A stretch of 64,000 nucleotides of DNA. It comes from Metopolophium dirhodum. Taxonomy: Eukaryota > Arthropoda > Insecta > Hemiptera > Aphididae. Positions 32,669 through 45,200 of this stretch are shown one piece after another (the stretch's first letter is position 1; every line of letters begins with the position of its first letter). The translations under genes and the position numbers were made by a program. The stretch lies in NCBI RefSeq assembly GCF_019925205.1, contig NC_083564.1, positions 16,526,134 through 16,590,133 on the forward strand, in the 5' to 3' direction. Under the pieces are notes generated by a model. The model ran no database searches and was not told the DNA's origin. It worked only from the letters and a program-made list of their open reading frames with translations.

Positions 32669-34047
32669 TTAGATTCTGAGCGAAGCAATGAATGTATTGA
32701 TTTTACAATGATGTGTGTTTTATTTTTATTTTTGTGTCTGTCATCACCTTTTAGGACAGTAAAAGTGCTTGGATTTTCTTCGACAGTAACTTTTCTGATA
32801 GGAAAGTGAATCTAGTTGGTACTTTGGGGGGGTCAAAAGTAAAAATTTCCCAGTAGTTTTCAAAAGCGACGTGCAAAACAAAAGAAAAATTAAGGAAAAA
32901 CGGGAATTTTTACGCAAAATCTGTTTTCGAGAAAATCGATTTTGGTTTTTGGTGTAACTTTAAAACAAATGACCGTAGGGAAAATATTTTGACTCTTTTT
33001 GAGCAGTTTACGGACATTTTCAGTTTTCAATTTTTTTAGTTTTTTTTTCTATAAATATCAATAACATTTTATCTGTTGAGTAAAAAAGCTTGAAAATTTA
33101 ATAGAAGGCTCCTAGGTTATTGTTTTAAAGGCAGATGAAAAAAATTAAAAATCCTTAGTCACAGTTTTTATTTATAAACATTTAAAGTTCAAATTTTGAC
33201 AAAATACGGAAAAATCACAAAAATTAGCAAATTATTTTGAGTTGGGAATTCATAAAAATTTTTTCTAAGATTTGATAATGTAATATAAGATTACTCATAA
33301 GTTTGTCTACCTTTATCAAAAAAAAAATGTCTACAAGAAACTTAAATTAAATTTTTATGAGCGTCTGAAATTTATATTTTTACAACATTTGATATTCACT
33401 CAATTTCTCATGTAACAATTTTCTTATTTTATTGTAATTAAAAAACGAATGACTGTAGATACTTGTAAATTTCACTGAATGTTTATATTAGCATTGTCTA
33501 TACACCATTAAATTTTGAAAATATTTTGACTCTTTTTGAGCTGTTTACGGACATTGTCAGTTTCAATTTTTTTAGTTTTATTTTCTATAAATATCAATAA
33601 AATTTTATTTGTTGGGTAAAAAAGCGTGAAAATTTAATATAAGGCTAGAATATATCGTTGTAATAGCAGTTGAAAAATATTAAAAATACATAGGCACAAT
33701 TTTTTTTATAAGCATTTAAAGTTCAAATTTTGACAACATTTATCAAATTTATAAATTATTAATTATTTTGTAGTTAAAAATGTATAAAATGTTTAACTTT
33801 TATGGCTAAGGATTGAAAATTTAAAACAAGGCTCCACGTAAATAGGTTACATATAAATTACTTTATTCACAATAATATCATCAAATATATTTGGTAATAT
33901 CATAGGCTGACTGACAGTTTTTGCTCAGAATCGTTTTTCTTATACAATGATATTATATCATTGAATTCAAATTTAACACCATCCATTACAGTGACCCACT
34001 TGTAACCTACTGTACATCCGAGCGACATCCACTTACCCACCTTTTTT
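32669..34047 (-). repeat. R1 dispersed repeat, long-interior copy, minus orientation
   Basis: This is essentially the complete inverted counterpart of the 51.02-52.40-kb copy. It starts TTAGATTCTGAGCGAAGCAA (the R1 right end) and proceeds through ACTTTTCTGATAGGAAAGTG and TTGGTACTTTGGGGGG. It ends with the leader, CATTGAATTCAAATTTAACA, GTGACCCACTTGTAACCTAC and CCACTTACCCACC. Two internal units about 530 bp apart are homologous (about 32980-33206 and 33515-33740, each with TTGACTCTTTTTGAGC, TATAAATATCAATAA, GAAAATTTAATA and TTTAAAGTTCAAATTTTGAC). The palindrome reads CAATGATATTATATCATTG. There is no conserved ORF. Confidence 0.88.
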
Positions 34048-35197
34048 ATTATTATCATATTAAAATAGTCAAAAATTAATATTACTAATTTTCCATAGAT
34101 GTAGCTAGCCGTTAGGCTAGGAATGTCTTATAATAATAATAATTATAAAAAAAAAGTGTAATTTTTAGCGTCAAAACGCAGATTATCTGACCTGGGTAAG
34201 TTTTTCAACTTCTTTACTATAATATTCTGAAAGTACAACTCAATAAGTTCCTACTAATTCATCGGCGACCTATTTTTTTTACAACAGTTTTGGTGAATGA
34301 TAAACGTTCTGTTAATAAAAATAGCATGAGGGGAAGATGACGAATTTTTAACCGGGAAAAATGACGCTTCGTTTTTAATTCGCCATCATACACCCACATA
34401 TTATTTTAAACGATTTATTACTTTTAACATTGTTTTTATAATTATTATTTATTAATTTATTAGAAGGAGAGATACCGAGTTGCAGGAAGACATTAATATT
34501 TAATTTTCCTTAAAATATTAAAAATATTAAGTTCGTTCAATTTTAGTATCACCCATACTAATTTTAAATTTAAACATTGTGTAGTTATTTCATGTGACCA
34601 CGGCAACTTGTATATTTATAAGTTATAATATTTTTTAATCCAGACGAGTGACTTATAATTTTTTGTAAATCTCTGAACTGAATTATTCCATTCTCCAATA
34701 ATCAATATTCTTTGAAATTTCATAATATAGCTATATACGCCCATGAACAAGCGTGAAATAGAATGCCAACTTATAATCGCATAACTTACAGTTGTAAATA
34801 ACCATTTATACATGTATTTTTTTATTTATTGAATTTTTTTTTTTTACTAAACATAAATTTTGTGGTGGCTCTGGCCATTGGTCTTATTAAATTTAATGTA
34901 ATCAGTTTTTACATTTAAAACAAAATGTAATATAATATGTAGCTAAAAAATTAAATACTAAAATATTCACGTTAACATCCATAACTAGCTTTTATATATG
35001 AAAGTATATTAAGTAATAATAAGGATAATTTATAGTAATACACGATATATAGTTAGTCTAGCAATGTAGCATATACCTATTGGTATATCTGTTAGAGTCT
35101 TAAAAAATAATTTTGAGATGACTTTAATAATATATGATTCATATATAACATAATATATTATGATAAGTATATGATTTTATCAGGATGATAATATGTA
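34048..35197. other. Non-coding AT-rich interval
   Basis: No gene is recognisable. The 65-codon minus frame at 34616-34813 has ordinary AT-driven composition. A GAGGGGAAGATGACGAATTT segment at 34328 echoes 32409. Otherwise the sequence is featureless apart from ATAATA microsatellite fragments. Confidence 0.6.
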
Positions 35198-35205
35198 TCA
35201 ATTTA

Positions 35206-35753
35206 CAAGGCTGGGCATTAACGAGTTAAAGTTAAGTTAAAAAGTTAATTTTATTTTAACTTTTTAACTTAATTAGTTACTTTTGGCTTTTCATTAACTT
35301 AACTGTTAACTTACTAAATGTCTTTCTTAATTAACGTAAAATTAACGAGTTAATGTTTCATTTTAAGAAGTAAGTTAAGTTAATTTATTTTGTTTTTAAT
35401 TTTATAATATTTTACTATTTCAGTCTATTTCGTTTTCATGTCAAAAAATATGTATCGTAAATTGTTTAAAGTTAAAAATGTATATCATTCGAATCTAACT
35501 TATATGGAAATACTGTATGAAGTATTAACACTATATCCTATAATTTAGTTTTGGGTTGGAAAAAAATTAAATACGCTACGTTGTATAAACAAATTAACTT
35601 TTTTTTTAACTTGATAAAAAGTTAACAAAAAGTGTGTATTAACTTTTAACTTAACTGAGTTAACCTATAGTTAAATTAACTTTTAACTTTTAACTTTTTG
35701 TTATTAACTTAACTTAACTGAGTTAAAAAAAATCATTAACTTGCCCAGCATTG
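35206..35753. mobile_element. Non-autonomous hAT element with perfect 8-bp TSD
   Basis: The 548-bp element starts CAAGGCTGGGCATTAACGAG and its inverted right end starts CAATGCTGGGCAAGTTAATG. It is flanked by identical octamers TCAATTTA at 35198-35205 and 35754-35761. The interior is almost entirely built from GTTAA/TTAAC words (AGTTAACTT, GTTAAAGTTAAG, AACTGAGTTAAC), so the whole element is strongly self-complementary. No transposase. A fragment of the same family is at about 18985-19092. The 8-bp duplication places it in hAT; the family is not named here. Confidence 0.9.
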
Positions 35754-36149
35754 TCAATTTATATTGTTTTACTTTTATAATATAATTTATGACATTACGT
35801 GGATTGAGGACAATTTATTATAATTCAAAACTAAAATATATTTTATCTTATGCTGCAGAATGGTCGTAATAATATATGTGATACACAATATCGTAATCTA
35901 TATATTATATTATAAAATATTATATAGTACCTATTATTATCTCCACGTACTTGTGTGCAACAATAAATTGTTTCACTTTTGGAAGTGGGCGAGGAGAAGT
36001 GTATAAGAGCATCTACGTTAGTATAAACTCTGTATTGATTTCTGTAAAGGATGCCAAGCAAAGTTTTTTTTAGACCCGGTTACCCTGGTGCAGTTTAATG
36101 GTGCTGTTCTGCTTCCCCTCATCCATATATATATGTATATATTCCAAAT

Positions 36150-36655
36150 GATTCTTTTATCACGGACCACTCATTATTTCAAAAATTAATATCGTTTTTG
36201 AAAATATTTCTTTTACATAATTGTAAGTAATAAAAAAAAAATCTTATTAACATTTTTGCAATTTTTTATCATTATCATTTTAAAGAAAAAAGTTTTTTTC
36301 ATGTTTTTAATGACAAAATATATTTTGGATGGAATATCACACAGCAGAATTAATTTTGGAGGACTCCGATGCATATAAAAGAAAATTTGCACGAGATGTT
36401 TAAGAGCTATAGATTTTTAAAGGTTAGATGAGCTGCAGTGTTGTATGGCACAAGGATACCCCATCAAATGTTGGTCCACTATACTCCGCTCATTTAAACT
36501 TTAAATACTTTTAAGTTATAACTAATTATATACTTGTCCCAAATTATATTCTTAAATATCGAAACTCTCCGGATAATATTCTGGTTCGGAGTATAAAATT
36601 AAAAATGTAAGTACGCTATTATAAAAAAGTAAAAAAACCTTAAAAAGATAAAACG
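36150..36655. repeat. Dispersed repeat family F2, copy 2 (with inverted distal arm)
   Basis: CACTCATTATTTC..AAAA, then TTTTTGAAAATATTTCTTTT and ACATAATTGTAAGTAAT, match copies at 24.7 and 58.7 kb. GATGAGCTGCAGTG..GGCACAAGG and CAAATGTTGGTCCACTATAC correspond to the distal part of the 24.7-kb copy. From about 36555 the central motif returns in inverted orientation (CCGGATAATATTCTGGTTCG, GAGTATAAAATTAAAAATG), giving a foldback. Confidence 0.6.
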
Positions 36656-38394
36656 TTAAAAAAAATATATTTTTTAATCCTAACCCAACTTAATTTAACA
36701 TAGATAGTTATTTAGTTGTCATGAAGTGATTTATAAAAAAATATCCAAATAATTATTAATGATTCGTAAATATATTTTTATTTATCCTTTATTTGATTAC
36801 TGCATTTTCTACTAGTAATGCTAAATGATATATATTGATGATACAGAATTTCATAATAATTGTACACAGCTATAGTATTTAATGTGTACGGTTAATGCTA
36901 GAGTTAGTAACTTTTTATGAGAATATTGTCAAAAATAATTTATTCATCTCAAATTTAATACCTATTTTTTCAATTTCTAGCATAATTTCCATCTATCTTA
37001 GTAAACATGTATACTTAAAATAATATGTAATTCATTTAGAAAAAATACACCAACACAAAACTTAATTTTCTCAAAAATTGTATTTTTGTACTTACTGCTT
37101 CTATCAGTAGCAGAGCAGTTAGCAAAATTGTGTAAAAGTATATTTCTCGTACAGTCGTATTTATATCTTATATACTACCTATTATGTACTTACAAATAAA
37201 TTTCGTTTGTATAACACGTGGCAAATAATACATACATTATAATATATTTATTCATATTATTTTTTTTATGTGCTACGCATATTCCAAATTGCATGTAGGT
37301 AAAGGTACTATATACATAATATTATGTACATGTGTAATGTGTTATTTGTACCTATGTATATTTTATATATATTTATGTGTGTACCTATGTAAATACCAAT
37401 GTAATATTATGCATGTTATGTAAAATGGTAGCGCGTGTTGCTGTTTGAGTTCTGCTGCAGATCGATGCGTTTTCCATGGAGACGATATCGAATAGGAAAT
37501 AATATATAGAACACATTCACACACAGACACCGTTTTGCGCAATCACTATTATAAAGCTGCGGGGATACCAGCTAGGTACCTCGTCAATGTTATACACCTC
37601 TATACCAGCCGTATTATATAATTTACGCGCACTGCAGGATAATGGATCTTATAATAAATATTATTATAAAAACATCGTTATAATAAAGTTTGTCTATTGT
37701 AATGCAATGGTATCAGGTAAACTATTATAAATAAAAATATAATAATATATACTGTACTATAATGAACTATAGTTATGGCATTATGTATATTACCTAGTAT
37801 ACATAAAAATTACAAAAAAAAATAATTTGCAATATTAGGTTAAATGCAAAAACTATAGCTAAGTTTTATGTTTTATTTTAATTATTATAATATTGTTATT
37901 ACATCTTGCAACAACATTTACTCGTAGATAGTAGACAAGCTGCAGGTTAATGTACATTTTCTAAAAAGTATACTTTTACATTGCACTGTTTTAGTTTTTA
38001 GATTTAATTTATTTCAACATTTTGTTGTGAATTACTATGCATCAAAATATAACTAAAATAGCAGATTCAATTAATTTGAATATTATAACAAACATTATAA
38101 AATGTATTTTTAGATTTCAATAAATGTAGATAACTTCGGGCAATATGGGTGTTGTTCTACATATTGTTATAATATACTACACTTAATTAATTAGTTATTT
38201 GTCTGAATATCTTTTATTACATACCTATGCTTTGTAAAAGGATAGATGCCCGTTAGGCGTTAATACATAACATAAATATTAAATAAATAAATAAATAAAT
38301 ATGGGTAGTATATGATATATTTAACATAGCATATTATATTATACATATTGTATAGGTTCCTTACAATCCTAAATTAAACTTTTTGTAGTGGCAA
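36656..38394. other. Non-coding AT-rich interval
   Basis: No coding or RNA feature is recognised. At about 37430-37640 there is a modestly GC-richer stretch (GTAGCGCGTGTTGC, GCAGATCGATGCG, ATACCAGCTAGGTACC) without an open frame. An (AAAT/ATAA)n run lies at about 38285-38300. Confidence 0.6.
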
Positions 38395-39085
38395 TATATT
38401 TATTTCATCATTAAACAGCTGAGGAGTACCGCAAAGAACTGTAGCGGCACCTCTTTTGTGCAACCTGTACACATTAGACCAACCCATTACCAACATTACC
38501 ACCACTGGTAACTTCACTGATGATAAAGCTATCCAAGCCCTCCACCACAAACCTCTCGAAGCATCCAAGTCATCCAACAGAATCCAAACCCACCTTGACA
38601 TGCTCTCTGCGTGGTACAAAGAGTAGGGGGGATTCAAACTCAAAGAATCCAAATCCATCCATCGCACTGTACATTCACAGTTTACACTCAGACCCATAAG
38701 TTTCCCCCCCCCCCCCTATCACACTCAAAAATAAATCTCTCCCAACTCCTAAAAATGTTCTTTACCTAGGTCTATACCTAGATTCGCCGTCTAACATGGG
38801 CTGCCCTCATACGCAACGACTAGTTCTCAACAATCGTCAAAGACAGCTTCACCTCCTTCTTTGTCCAAACATGGCACACTACATAATAAAATTCTTATCA
38901 ACAAGCTACTCCTCAAACATATCTGGGTATACGGAATTCAACTCTGGAGATCTACCAAATGCCTCCGCGGCAGATAACTAAAGCTTAATCTGACATTCAA
39001 AAACGTTGATAAAACTCAATATAAACGCTTCCACCTTTAACTAGCAAATCACAGAAAACTCTTTCATTCAAAATCTCTCTTCCCG
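38395..39085 (+). pseudogene. Jockey-like LINE reverse transcriptase fragment
   Basis: On the plus strand, SGVPQRTVAAPLLCNLYTLD-like residues lead to GNFTDDKAIQALHHKPLEAS and RIQTHLDMLSAWYKE. After a stop come FKLKESKSIHRTVHSQFTL and, after frameshifts, KILINKLLLKHIWVYGIQLW. This is the RT region from the (A/S)GVPQG motif to the C-terminal tail. The catalytic (F/Y)ADD has become FTDD. It is related to, but GC-richer and less complete than, the copy at 5.5-8.4 kb (shared KSIH and YAIQLW/YGIQLW). A poly-C run at about 38705-38717 interrupts it. The 107-codon minus frame (38374-38697) is its antisense shadow. Confidence 0.75.
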
Positions 39086-39378
39086 AACAATTCCAGGTGA
39101 CCGTGGCTGACGTTTAATGCGTAGCTTACTAGTACTTACTTATAGTCGACTATAGTCGATTGACCACTACTAGTTACTATACCCACGTCATGAAGTACTA
39201 TTATTGAATAGTTTCATCAATAAAACTAATCAAGCCCTCTTATATATCCCTCCATTTATTGTGCTTAATGCAAAACAATTTTTTTCAGATTGTACAAATC
39301 AAAATTATAGGACAAAAAAATTAAATATATAACAGCTGAGATTATGTGAATTCATAACAAATAATACATTGAAATAGC

Positions 39379-39842
39379 CAGTGTTCGGACTTATCTAGAT
39401 AATTATTTGTTCATCTTTTATCTTATCTAGATAAATAATTACAAGGTATCTAAACGTTCATCTTAGATAATTTTTTTACTAATCTAAATAAATTCATCTA
39501 GATACATTTTTTATTGATAAAAATCGCGAAATTGTACAAACGCATTTCAAATATTTATACAGATTCTGGTTTACAGTTTATGGCTTATAAATAATGTAAT
39601 TATTTTTATTTATATCATTATTATTATTATGTTCCTAGTGCCCAACTAAAATATACCTAAATTTAAAACCCATTAAAAAAAAAAATGTTATCTATTTTTC
39701 ATCTAGATAAAAAAGTATTTATCTTTATCTTTATCTAGATAAATATGAGTTAAGTTATCTTTTATATCTATCTAGATGCATTTGAGTTGCATTATCTTTA
39801 TCTGTATCTAGATAAAAAAATAATTATCTAATCCGAACACTG
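39379..39842. mobile_element. Non-autonomous hAT element with perfect 8-bp TSD
   Basis: The 464-bp element starts CAGTGTTCGGACTTATCTAG, and its inverted right end starts CAGTGTTCGGATTAGATAAT. It is flanked by identical octamers GAAATAGC at 39371-39378 and 39843-39850. CAGTG-type termini and an 8-bp duplication give hAT. The interior is packed with ATCTAGATA palindromes (at least eight near-copies), concentrated in both arms. No ORF. ATCTAGATAAAT words also occur next to the 17-19.3-kb element (about 16976 and 19270), suggesting an older relative there. Confidence 0.95.
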
Positions 39843-40749
39843 GAAATAGCGTTGTACAATATAAATTAGTAATCATTTTATTATAAGAATATTGTTTCAC
39901 AACTTTTTAGATACCTATACGAAATCGGATTTACACAAAATCAATATGTTGCTTAAATTATAATAGGACATAGGTGAACCTATTAATTTTTTTAAATATT
40001 GCTTATTTACCTGTACATAATTCAAATTACTAAGAGTTTTTAGACGAGTACATATAATATAATAATCAGCTGCAATCTAGTGGTTTAAAAGTTAAACTTC
40101 TAATATAGTATAGTATAATTGTATAAAGAGATTTTTAGTTAAAACATTAAGAGCGTTAAACACGCAAATAAATAAAAAAAATTGGCTTTTTAAAAATTAT
40201 TTATTGTATTCATTGTAACTTCTATTTTATAGAATTTTTAAATGCATGTTGTTCCACCCCGGATCGCTATATACTATAAGTGAATAACTCATTAATGGTC
40301 GAGCAAGAAAATATAAACTATTATTACAAATTGTCGATTTAAATTAATGTACTGACTTTAAAGTTTAAATTCTAAAATGTATAAAATAACTTATGAACTA
40401 TTGTTGTATTGTGTTTTATGTGGCAATAATTTAACATTTAAGCTTTTCATCAATAATCATCGCTTTCCGTTATACTTCGTATTAAACACTATATTGCACA
40501 ATATTATATAATTATTGTATTGTGCTACAAAACTTAACCATTGAACGGTCGAATATTATTTTAAAACGCACATCCCAGCAACGTCTTATATTACATAAAT
40601 TGTCAATTGTATGTGAACAATTATGAATATTATGTGTAAGTTATTTGTTTCCATGTGTGCATACATTTATAATATACATGAATACACACCTAACCTACCT
40701 ACCTATATGAATTATATTATATACCTACATATTACAATGGATGTATTGC

Positions 40750-41127
40750 AATTTGCAGAGGTTTTTGTGTGATACATGCAGACATTTTTTTGGGTGGTAA
40801 TAATGAAAATTTACAAAAACTGTATGTAAATTAAAATTCTAATAAGTAGTTTCTGAGTTATTAAAATGTTTGTACTAAGTATAATATAATCCTTAAATGT
40901 GGTTTTATAAAAATATAAGATAAATAGTAAGTACCTATATAATATGTAATGTTAGATGTTGTATTCGATATTCATTATAAGGTAGGTACCTACTCTTGGA
41001 TATTTTTTCAAATTATTTATATTAGTGCATCAATAGTAATTAGTAAAATGTTAGGTTAGGTTAGGCTACTTAATCCATTGCTATAGACATAGTATTGGAA
41101 CGAGAATGCTTAAAAATCACCCTGTAG
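40750..41127. mobile_element. Foldback family F1, partial copy
   Basis: TTTGGGTGG..GAAAATTTACAAAAACTGTA is followed by TTCTAATAAGTAGTTTCTGA, GTTATTAAAATGTTTGTAC, AAGTATAATATAATCCTTAA and the terminal GAATGCTTAAAAATCACCCT. These match the centre and right end of the 30.1-30.9-kb element. The (TTAGG)3 run at about 41050-41066 lies inside it. There is no open frame. Confidence 0.5.
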
Positions 41128-41759
41128 CAGCGATGGCCATAATTTTTTTTGATTATATAGTACCTATTTTTCCTTTGAGGATCGACGAAAAAATACTATT
41201 TTTATTTTCAAGCCTTTATAACTAATATTATATTAATAAACATACTTATATAAATAATATAACATTAAATGTTAAGTTATATAAAAATTAGTGTTCCATT
41301 TTAAATTTCAAAATAAACAGTTAGCGTATTAGCGCGTCATGGTAAATCGTTGGCCTGCAGTTGATTAAATCGATTTAAACTTATATATAATATAATCTGG
41401 AAAGTAGCCGCTGACTGCTAAAGGAAGGCACTGCTCTAAATGATCATTATAATATAGAAAGTATAGAGCTCGGTATTCAGATTTCATAACTTTTATGTGA
41501 TAAAATGCCAATTTACACAAACTGCAAGTTAATCTAAAATATGTATGGTAACAACTGCGTATAATAATAATAAGTTATATAACAAAAGTGGATCGACTTT
41601 GAAATCGTCCGGGATCGACCGCGGTTTGGCTGCCCCTGCTATGTACCTATATACTTTCATTATATATTTTAAATATATATATATATATATGGTACTTATG
41701 CCTATATATATCTATGTGTACGCCACGATGAGATGCGATATTTTCAGCGGAACTATTTG

Positions 41760-42240
41760 AAAAATAAAATTTAATGTATCGGCGGCGGCACGACCCGTTT
41801 TCCGCACGAACGTTTTTCCTGGCAGCCAGCCAGCCAGCCCACCCACCCGCCGTTCCAGCCGCCGACGTGTAGCCATTTTCCGAGGCACACCTGTCAGGTG
41901 CGTGAAGCGCGACGACCCGGTGGGTGGACGACTCCCGCCGCGGGGGGACCCCGGGCCGTGGGCGAACTTTGGCTCGCGTCATTGGTCGACCACCCTTTCC
42001 GTCAGCCAACCACGAGTGACCTAACGGGCGCCGGCGCAATGCCGAGACCGCCCGTCCGACCCGGCTCATCGGCTTTCCCGGGGATTTTCCGCGTCCGCCC
42101 GGTTGTCCGCCGCTCGGCCAACGTTTCACCAATCGAACTGACACGCGCTTTTCCGCTGCCGCTGCCGCTGCCGCCGCCGCCGCCGCCGTCGTCGTCGTCG
42201 TCTTCGCCGTCGCCGTCGTCGCTGCCGGGCCGCAGACATG
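41760..42240 (+). promoter_or_regulatory. CpG-rich promoter and probable 5' exon of a second plus-strand gene
   Basis: This is a sharply GC- and CpG-rich block of about 450 bp in otherwise 70%-AT-class DNA. It ends CGCAGACATG at 42231-42240 followed immediately by GTACGTATAA, a good splice donor. The simplest reading is a 5'UTR exon whose start codon (42238-42240) is its last triplet, with coding continuing after a long intron. A CTGCCG/CCGCCG/TCGTCG microsatellite (about 42153-42222) lies just upstream of the ATG. Two overlapping open frames run through the block (41898-42296 plus, 41647-42144 minus). Neither starts with ATG and both are proline-, arginine- or serine-rich, as expected of GC-rich shadow frames. 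An alternative is a coding exon starting at ATG 42039 (MPRPPVRPG..). Gene identity is unknown. Confidence 0.5.
42153..42222. repeat. CCG/TCG trinucleotide microsatellite
   Basis: Interrupted triplet array CTGCCGCTGCCGCTGCCG then CCGCCGCCG, TCGTCGTCGTCG and CGCCGTCGCCG, placed just upstream of the ATG-donor junction. In two frames it would read poly-Pro/Leu or poly-Ser. Length is likely to vary between individuals. Confidence 0.9.
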
Positions 42241-45200
42241 GTACGTATAATATTATTATTATATTATGGTACCTACCTACCTATTTTTTTCAATAATAAT
42301 GTATAAAATATGATACATATTATTTTTTCAAATCTTGTCGTTGTATAATCTATTGCATGTATCGCCATATTATAATATATATTGTATTTCACACATAACA
42401 GCAGTTTCTGCAGGTCAATAATAGATATATTATGGCACTCGGGGTATGCATTATACCTATAATTATGTTATTATTTTATCGATCCAGCATAAATTTCTGA
42501 AAAAAAAGTTTATTGCCCAAATGGGTGGTAGTTGGAAAATCGTTATAAACTATTTATTTAGAATATATCTGGTATAATAGGTAGTACATATTATACAATA
42601 TAATCCATTCATTATTCACAATACTTATGTAGGGCCAGTGTTGGGTATGTTACTTTAATCGTTACTCAAATAAAATAGTAGATACTTAACAAAATTATAA
42701 TTTACTTTTCATTAAAAAATAAACAGTACACATGCAGGTATATTCTCTAATTTGTCAAGTTTTGATAATTGTCAGTCAACAACCCACGTCAGAATAAAAA
42801 TACCTAGCAAATATTATATAGGTTTAATTCTAACAAGAAATCAAAACATTACAACTGTTTAAGAAAACTTAGTTAAATCAAGCATGTATTACCTATGAGT
42901 TTTGGTAGGCACCTATAAAACATTATACAGTGCAAATATAGTGCAATTATAAATGAATATTATCTACCAAATTGAGAACTTAAATGTAACGAGTTGAAAT
43001 TTGAAAAAATGTATAAGGTACCTCCTATCCATTAAATAGAATTACATTTTTAGTTGAATTTAATTTTTTTTTTTAATTTTTGATAACTTCAAAACAGCTA
43101 TCGTAACTCATCATATTTGCGACAGATGAAAATTGTTCAAGGTTTATAATATTATAATATACAATTTATTAAAAAATCAAATTTAGAAGCAATGAGTGTA
43201 ACAGATAAGTTTAGAATAAATTAAAATACAATAAGAAAAAAAGTCTCAGAATCAAATTAAAGTTTAATTACATATATAATACCTAACATATTATCCGTAT
43301 TAAGGGTCCTATTGACGTAGGTAGTATTCTATAATCTGTATGATTGGGATGATTGTGTCCATGAATATAGTTGTGTATTTGTGTGGGTAGGTTTTCCTAC
43401 TAGCGTTTTTGGAAGGAAATCAAGGGAGGGATCATGCGCGTTTCTATGAAATCCTTGAAGGAATAATACTTATATAAAAGAGTGCTTTAAATTTTAGTTA
43501 CTTGGAAAAAATTCTATTGAAATTACATATCGTGTTGCTTTTATCACGTTATTATCCAACATTATATTAAATATTTAGATATAATACGAGTATATTCATA
43601 ATAATACGTTACACAATTAATAGTATTTGTATTCAATTATAATTATAAAATAATACTGTATACGTAGTATATCAATACACATATATAGTGTTATCATATA
43701 CTATTAAATGGTGGATGGACAAATATACTATCTTTAAATAATATCACATGTGTTTTAAGTTTTTTTTTATAATTAAATTTAAAATTTAAAAAAGTATAAA
43801 TGTTTATTTGTAAATGTTGATTACTTATTGTTTTTGATTACCCTAGGGCTAATTATTTTTTTCTTATAAAACATACAATATTACAATAATTTAAATAGGT
43901 GATTATATATCTAACGTAATAATTTCAAATTTCAAAATATACTGTTTATTATATATTTTTAAATAAATCTTGTAAAGCACCTAGTTTATAGTTGTATGAT
44001 ATAAAATTCTGCGTAGAACATAATATCAGGAACCAGAGTACCTATTGTATAATATAGTGGTATTTAATACTTAGTAGATATCTTCAAAATTATATTTTAT
44101 TCACACATAATATTATTCACACTTTTTAAATATACATAAATATTAATTGGCCTCCATATTTCAGTTCTGATTTGTCGAGAACTGTTGTACCTACACAGAA
44201 TATAGTACCTACAGTATTTCATAGTAGGAAGTAGTAGTAGTTAATACCTACTAATATATTCTATTATTAAACGTTGTTAAGTGTTTAATGCATTATTATT
44301 ATGATTTGTATACGAGTTAAAATAAATAAAAAAAAATATAAAAAATGTGGAAGTGTATAATTTATAATATGTATTACACTATACATACACGTATACACTT
44401 ACCAACTGTGAAATATCCACTATTTTCAGTAATGTAGTTATGCATACTGCATTAAGCATCAATAAGTAGAAATAAATAAATATAAAATAACATTTATGTT
44501 GCATATTTTTTATAATAGTTATAGTTATACTACCTATAGTACCTCTTATAATACAATATTATAAAAAATAATTTAGATTATTCTTTGGAAATCATAATTA
44601 ATTTAATATTACATTTTTGTTTGATTTATAAAATAAAAAAAGTAGGAACATTTAATTGTATAAAGTATTTTATAATTATAATTTATTTGTTTTTGAGAAC
44701 AGAGTACCTATACCTATATTATATTATTATGTTTGTAGCTCGTTCAGTTGTTTTGCTCTACTGTATATAACCGATTGAATTGAATCTGTGCCAAATGTGG
44801 TTAATATCTTAATGGTAGGGATTATTTTTCTTGTTCGGGTTTCATACATATTGTATGTAGACAATAAAGGTGGTGTATTTCCATTGTACACAGAACTTTA
44901 TTTAGCGAAAAAACTAGATGTATTTGAACTTTAAGATACTTGCATACAAATTAAAAATGCGTGTTACATAATATTAGGTGTGTTTGTGTCTTATCTATAG
45001 GTATTTGTTGTTTACAATACATGCGCACAATTATAATAAAATAGGTATAGGTACTCTGTGAAAGAATTTTTTTATTTTATCAGTAAAAAGGCTTGAAGGT
45101 ACCAACATTAACATTTTAATTTTATATAAATATTTGTATTATTATTATTATGTAACACAAAATTCAGTTTTAAACATTGTGTTATATTTTATTTAAATTA

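Noticed and set aside
38374..38697. 107-codon minus-strand frame
   Set aside because: Antisense of a plus-strand Jockey-like RT fragment.
4500..41066. (TTAGG)2-3 telomere-like units near 4500 and 41050
   Set aside because: Only two or three units, lying inside dispersed repeats; too short for an interstitial telomere array.
41647..42296. Two overlapping 132- and 165-codon frames in the CpG block
   Set aside because: Both begin with GTG, not ATG. Long frames in both directions are expected from GC-rich DNA, and the residues are low-complexity.
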